Below are positions 61,056-64,000 of a stretch of 64,000 nucleotides of DNA, one piece after another. The DNA is taken from assembly GCA_025353725.1 (NCBI GenBank), contig JANXOF010000073.1, positions 44,342-108,341 on the forward strand, written 5' to 3'. Numbering within the stretch: position 1 is the first letter of the stretch; each line of letters starts with the position of its first letter. The translations under genes were made by a program, and so were the position numbers. The notes beneath the pieces are model-generated. The model ran no database searches, was not told the origin of the DNA, and saw nothing but the letters and a program-made list of their open reading frames with translations. This DNA comes from Polyangiaceae bacterium. Its GTDB lineage: Bacteria > Myxococcota_A > Polyangia > Polyangiales > Polyangiaceae.

Positions 61056-63413
61056 ATGGAAACGAACGCTCCGACAACCGAGTGCGCGAAGCACCGCAAG
61101 AAACCTCCGATTCCTACGAGTGGGACGGAGCCCGCAGATGCGCGAAGCGCACCACGTGATCATCGTGCGTTCGGGGCTTACGGGACGTCGCCCGAGTACA
61201 TCTGTCCGATGGATCCCGAGGTGCACGCTACGAAGCCGGGAGCGTGTCCGGAGTGCGGAATGGCGCTCGAAGCCGCCGCGACGAACCCTTTGCCGACCAA
61301 GACCGAATACGTCTGTCCCATGCACGCGCAGATCGTTCGCGACGCGCCCGGAGCGTGCTCGCTCTGCGGGATGGCTCTTGAGCCTCGCACTGTCACTGCC
61401 GAGGAGACCCCGAATACCGAACTCATCGCTATGAGACGCCGGTTCTTCGCGTCGGTTGGCCCTGCGTGCCTCGTGTTCTTGATGGGCATGTCCGATGTGC
61501 TCCCAGGCATGCCCCTGCATCACGCGCTCGGCGCGCGCTCCGTCGCGTGGCTCGAGTTTGGGCTCGCTACGCCCGTCGTGCTTTGGGGAGCGTGGCCGTT
61601 CTTTGTGCGAGCATGGCGCTCGCTGGTGAACCGCAGCTTGAACATGTTCACGCTTTTCGGTCTTGGGATTGGCGTCGCGTACGTTTACAGCGTCGTCGCA
61701 CTTCTTTCGCCGGCGATCTTTCCTCCCTCGTTCAGGGGAGACGACGGCGTGGTAGCCGTTTACTTTGAAGCCGCCGCGGTCATTGTCGCTCTCGTGTTGC
61801 TCGGCCAGGTACTCGAGCTTGGAGCGCGAAGCGAGACGAACGCCGCCATTCGCGCTCTCTTACGTCTCGCACCGACAACGGCGAAACGCATTCGTGCCGA
61901 CGGCGCGGAAGAGGACGTCGCACTCGATACCGTAGCGGTTGGTGACAGGCTTCGCGTGCGTCCGGGCGAGAAAGTACCGATCGACGGCGTCGTGACGGAG
62001 GGGACGAGCTCCGTCGACGAATCGATGGTCACGGGCGAATCGATCCCTGTCGAGAAGAACGTGGGCGATAGGCTTATCGGCGCGACCCTGAACGGGACCG
62101 GCTCGATGGTGATGCGAACCGAGCGCGTCGGCGCAGGTACCCTCCTGGCTCAGATCGTTCGAATGGTAGGCGAGGCGCAGCGAAGTCGTGCCCCAATTCA
62201 GAAGCTCGCAGACAGCGTAGCCGGATACTTCGTCCCCGCGGTCGTCGTCGCGGGCGTGATTACGTTCATCGTCTGGAGTGTATTCGGACCCCAACCGCGA
62301 ATGGCGCATGGAATCGTCAACGCAGTCGCCGTGCTGATTATCGCGTGCCCATGCGCGCTCGGTCTAGCGACGCCGATGTCGATTATGGTGGCCACCGGCA
62401 AGGGAGCGGCCTTCGGTGTATTGTTCAAGAACGCCGAGGCCATCGAAGTGATGCGGAAGGTCGACACGCTTGTCGTCGACAAGACGGGCACGCTCACGGA
62501 GGGAAAGGCAAAGGTCGTCGCGATCGAGACCGCGAGCGGCGATGAGGCGACGCTCATGAAGCTAGCTGCCAGTATCGAGCAGGGGAGCGAGCACGCACTC
62601 GCGGCTGCCATTGTCGAAGGCGCGAAAGCGCGCGGCATTGGCCTCGTCACCGTAGCCAACTTCGCGTCGACGACGGGTAAAGGCGTATCGGGAACGGTCG
62701 AAGGTCATCACGTAGCCCTCGGGAATGCGAAGCTCATGAGCGACCTGCACGTGGAAATCGGTACGTTCGCCGCGCGGGCAGAATCGATGCGCGTCGACGG
62801 CCAAACGGTCATGTTTGTAGCGGTCGACGGCAAGGTCTCCGGCATTCTTGGCGTGGCCGACCCTATTAAGGAGACTACTCCGGCGGCGATCCGCGAGCTC
62901 CAAAAGGAAGGCCTTCGCGTGATCATGCTTACGGGCGACGCGAAGACGACCGCGTCTGCCGTCGCTCAGAAGCTTGGTATCGACGAGTTTATCGCAGAGG
63001 TGCTCCCCGAGCAGAAGGCCGAAGCTATCAAGCGCCTACAAGCCGAAGGCCGCGTCGTCGCCATGGCGGGTGATGGCGTCAACGACGCACCCGCGCTCGC
63101 CCAGGCACAAGTCGGAATCGCGATGGGAACGGGAACGGACGTGGCGATGAAAAGCGCCGGGGTGACTCTCGTGAAGGGCGACCTGACGGGAATCGCACGC
63201 GCGCGAAAACTCAGCCGCGCGACCCTTCGAAACATTAGACAGGGGCTCTTCTTCGCATTCATCTACAACGTATTGGGCGTGCCTATCGCGGCCGGCGTTC
63301 TTTATCCGGCGTTTGGAATGCTTCTCAGTCCTATGCTTGCCGCGGCGGCAATGAGTTTCAGTTCGGTATCCGTCATCGGAAATGCACTACGGCTTCGTCG
63401 TATGAAACTCTAG
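61056..63413 (+). CDS. copA: P1B-type copper/silver-exporting ATPase with two N-terminal CPMDP-type metal sites
   Basis: ATG 61056 gives 785 residues. The N-terminus carries two heavy-metal-binding repeats ([24 protein letters not shown] at about 48-71 and [24 protein letters not shown] at 86-109, given by their Cys positions 50, 64, 67 and 87, 101, 104) in place of the usual MXCXXC domain. The ATPase core shows TGES, the transmembrane CPC in [12 protein letters not shown], phospho-Asp [10 protein letters not shown] and [10 protein letters not shown]. It exports Cu(I)/Ag(I). It follows the small membrane protein and precedes an IS. Confidence 0.94.
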   Translation: METNAPTTECAKHRKKPPIPTSGTEPADARSAPRDHRAFGAYGTSPEYICPMDPEVHATKPGACPECGMALEAAATNPLPTKTEYVCPMHAQIVRDAPGACSLCGMALEPRTVTAEETPNTELIAMRRRFFASVGPACLVFLMGMSDVLPGMPLHHALGARSVAWLEFGLATPVVLWGAWPFFVRAWRSLVNRSLNMFTLFGLGIGVAYVYSVVALLSPAIFPPSFRGDDGVVAVYFEAAAVIVALVLLGQVLELGARSETNAAIRALLRLAPTTAKRIRADGAEEDVALDTVAVGDRLRVRPGEKVPIDGVVTEGTSSVDESMVTGESIPVEKNVGDRLIGATLNGTGSMVMRTERVGAGTLLAQIVRMVGEAQRSRAPIQKLADSVAGYFVPAVVVAGVITFIVWSVFGPQPRMAHGIVNAVAVLIIACPCALGLATPMSIMVATGKGAAFGVLFKNAEAIEVMRKVDTLVVDKTGTLTEGKAKVVAIETASGDEATLMKLAASIEQGSEHALAAAIVEGAKARGIGLVTVANFASTTGKGVSGTVEGHHVALGNAKLMSDLHVEIGTFAARAESMRVDGQTVMFVAVDGKVSGILGVADPIKETTPAAIRELQKEGLRVIMLTGDAKTTASAVAQKLGIDEFIAEVLPEQKAEAIKRLQAEGRVVAMAGDGVNDAPALAQAQVGIAMGTGTDVAMKSAGVTLVKGDLTGIARARKLSRATLRNIRQGLFFAFIYNVLGVPIAAGVLYPAFGMLLSPMLAAAAMSFSSVSVIGNALRLRRMKL

Positions 63414-64000
63414 CCCTACCTTCGCAGATTTCGATGTCTTAGCGATAACCGCGATCGCGTCAGAGGCTCAAATTGCGACGAACGGGCTTTCCATCGCGCG
63501 CCGGATGCACTAGCGGAGCTATGTGTACTTCACCGAGAAGCTGATTCGTGATCGCCGCTACCTTGTTGCCTCCCCAGGCCGTGGGGGACGCGAAGGTCGG
63601 GCGTTCCTATGCACGACAGGTGATTCTCGGCTCCGCGGAACCGCTGCCGAAGGTGGAGCTGTCCGAGACGCGAGCGGTGGGACGGCTGCGCGTGGGTGAC
63701 GTCGGCGCGCTGGTGTATGTCGCGGAACAGCTCGATGTCGTTGGCGTGATCAACCGAGCGTGCGGCTGGAGCGGAGGCCCGAAGAGTGTATCGCTCGGGG
63801 AGATGGTGCTCGCCGTAGCGATTCAGCGCGTTTGTGCGCAGGCGGGCAAGTGCCACCTGGGCGCGTTCCTGGGCGCGTCGCTACCGTTGGTATCGTGCTT
63901 GCCCGCGGAGGCCTTTACGGGCCAGGTGTTCCATCGGCTGGCCATGACGGCAGACGCCGAAAAGCTCGAGAGCGCGCAGCTTGAGCTCGCCCGCGCGGCG
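63414..64000 (+). mobile_element. Left part of an IS1634-like insertion sequence
   Basis: The transposase start lies about 110 bases after copA, so the left end of the element should fall within 63414-63522. I could not define the terminal inverted repeat or target duplication because the right end is outside the window. Confidence 0.55.
63523..64000 (+). pseudogene. IS1634-like transposase, 5' part (frameshifted, runs off right edge)
   Basis: GTG 63523 with GGAG just upstream starts MYFTEKLIRDRRYLVASPGRG. At a five-G run (63583-63587) the frame shifts, then continues KVGRSYARQVILGSAEPLPKVELSETRAVG and GDVGALVYVAEQLDVVGVINRACGW. LGEMVLAVAIQRVC and FTGQVFHRLAMTADAEKLESAQLEL follow, the N-terminal pattern of IS1634-family transposases, and the frame is open to the edge. 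GTG 63548 in the second frame is an alternative start without a ribosome binding site. The catalytic part lies beyond the window. Confidence 0.75.

Noticed and set aside
1..64000. tRNA genes and sigma-54 (-24/-12) promoters
   Set aside because: Intergenic regions were scanned by eye, and no cloverleaf or convincing TGGCAC-N5-TTGC element was found; a computed search could still find one.

Overview
The window is GC-rich, gene-dense bacterial DNA. It most likely comes from a myxobacterium (Myxococcota, Polyangia-like), though this is inferred from content because no rRNA gene is present. The clues are three Hanks-type Ser/Thr kinases with very different architectures, many lipoproteins and Cys-rich secreted proteins, a kinase gene fused by overlap to a small PEGA-like membrane protein, an rpoN/PTS-Ntr operon that includes hprK, an imuA-imuB mutasome pair, and core proteins (PNPase, S15, RpoN, LptB, EI, HPr) of ordinary Gram-negative type. 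No tRNA, rRNA or CRISPR array was seen.

Layout. 0-5 kb (minus): a cut-off beta-propeller/cytochrome c protein, a membrane sulfatase-fold enzyme and a membrane-anchored protein of unknown function. 5.1-8.1 kb (minus): rpsO-pnp with a hairpin between them. 8.5-11.3 kb (plus): a Ser/Thr kinase overlapping a zinc-ribbon protein gene. 11.3-17.6 kb (minus): a translationally coupled triad of 5'-nucleotidase-like lipoprotein, lipoprotein and outer-membrane barrel. 17.6-28.8 kb (minus): a long cluster reading, in transcription order, dynamin-like GTPase, lptA, lptB, rpoN, hpf, ptsN, hprK, rapZ, ptsH, ptsI. 28.8-32.3 kb (minus): a hybrid histidine kinase and an NFACT/RqcH-type protein. 32.4-40.1 kb: a second kinase, an M48 metalloprotease lipoprotein, larE (minus), then a third kinase coupled to a PEGA-like protein and a lipoprotein.

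40-42 kb (minus): a DUF3253 protein and a broken beta-helix-like gene with a frameshift and an in-frame stop. 42.1-44.6 kb (plus): imuA-imuB behind an SOS-box-like operator that abuts the start codon. 44.7-48.8 kb: an ankyrin lipoprotein (minus), an AMIN-like protein and an LptD-like outer-membrane protein. 48.9-50.0 kb: bacterioferritin and its ferredoxin Bfd, the latter directly behind a near-perfect Fur box. 50.0-52.4 kb (minus): kamD-kamE, lysine 5,6-aminomutase. 52.6-53.4 kb: three very small genes (GYF_2, Phd-like antitoxin, DUF2442), two of them frameshifted, with a palindrome between the divergent pair. 53.4-60.2 kb: an ABC-2 permease, a lipid-kinase-family protein, YgfZ, an AraC regulator and two lipoproteins. 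60.8-63.4 kb: a copper P-type ATPase with a small membrane partner. From about 63.5 kb an IS1634-like transposase runs off the right edge.

How it fits together. The lpt/rpoN/PTS-Ntr block ties LPS transport, sigma-54, ribosome hibernation and a phosphorelay (EI, HPr, EIIA-Ntr, with HPr kinase) into one transcription unit. No sugar permease (EIIBC) is present, so the relay looks regulatory. Iron storage (bfr/bfd) and SOS mutagenesis (imuAB) each carry a recognisable operator. The accessory segments at 40.5-42 kb and 52.6-53.4 kb, and the IS at the right edge, hold four putative single-base indels, most at short homopolymers. The long conserved genes are all intact, so gene decay is at least as likely as sequencing error.
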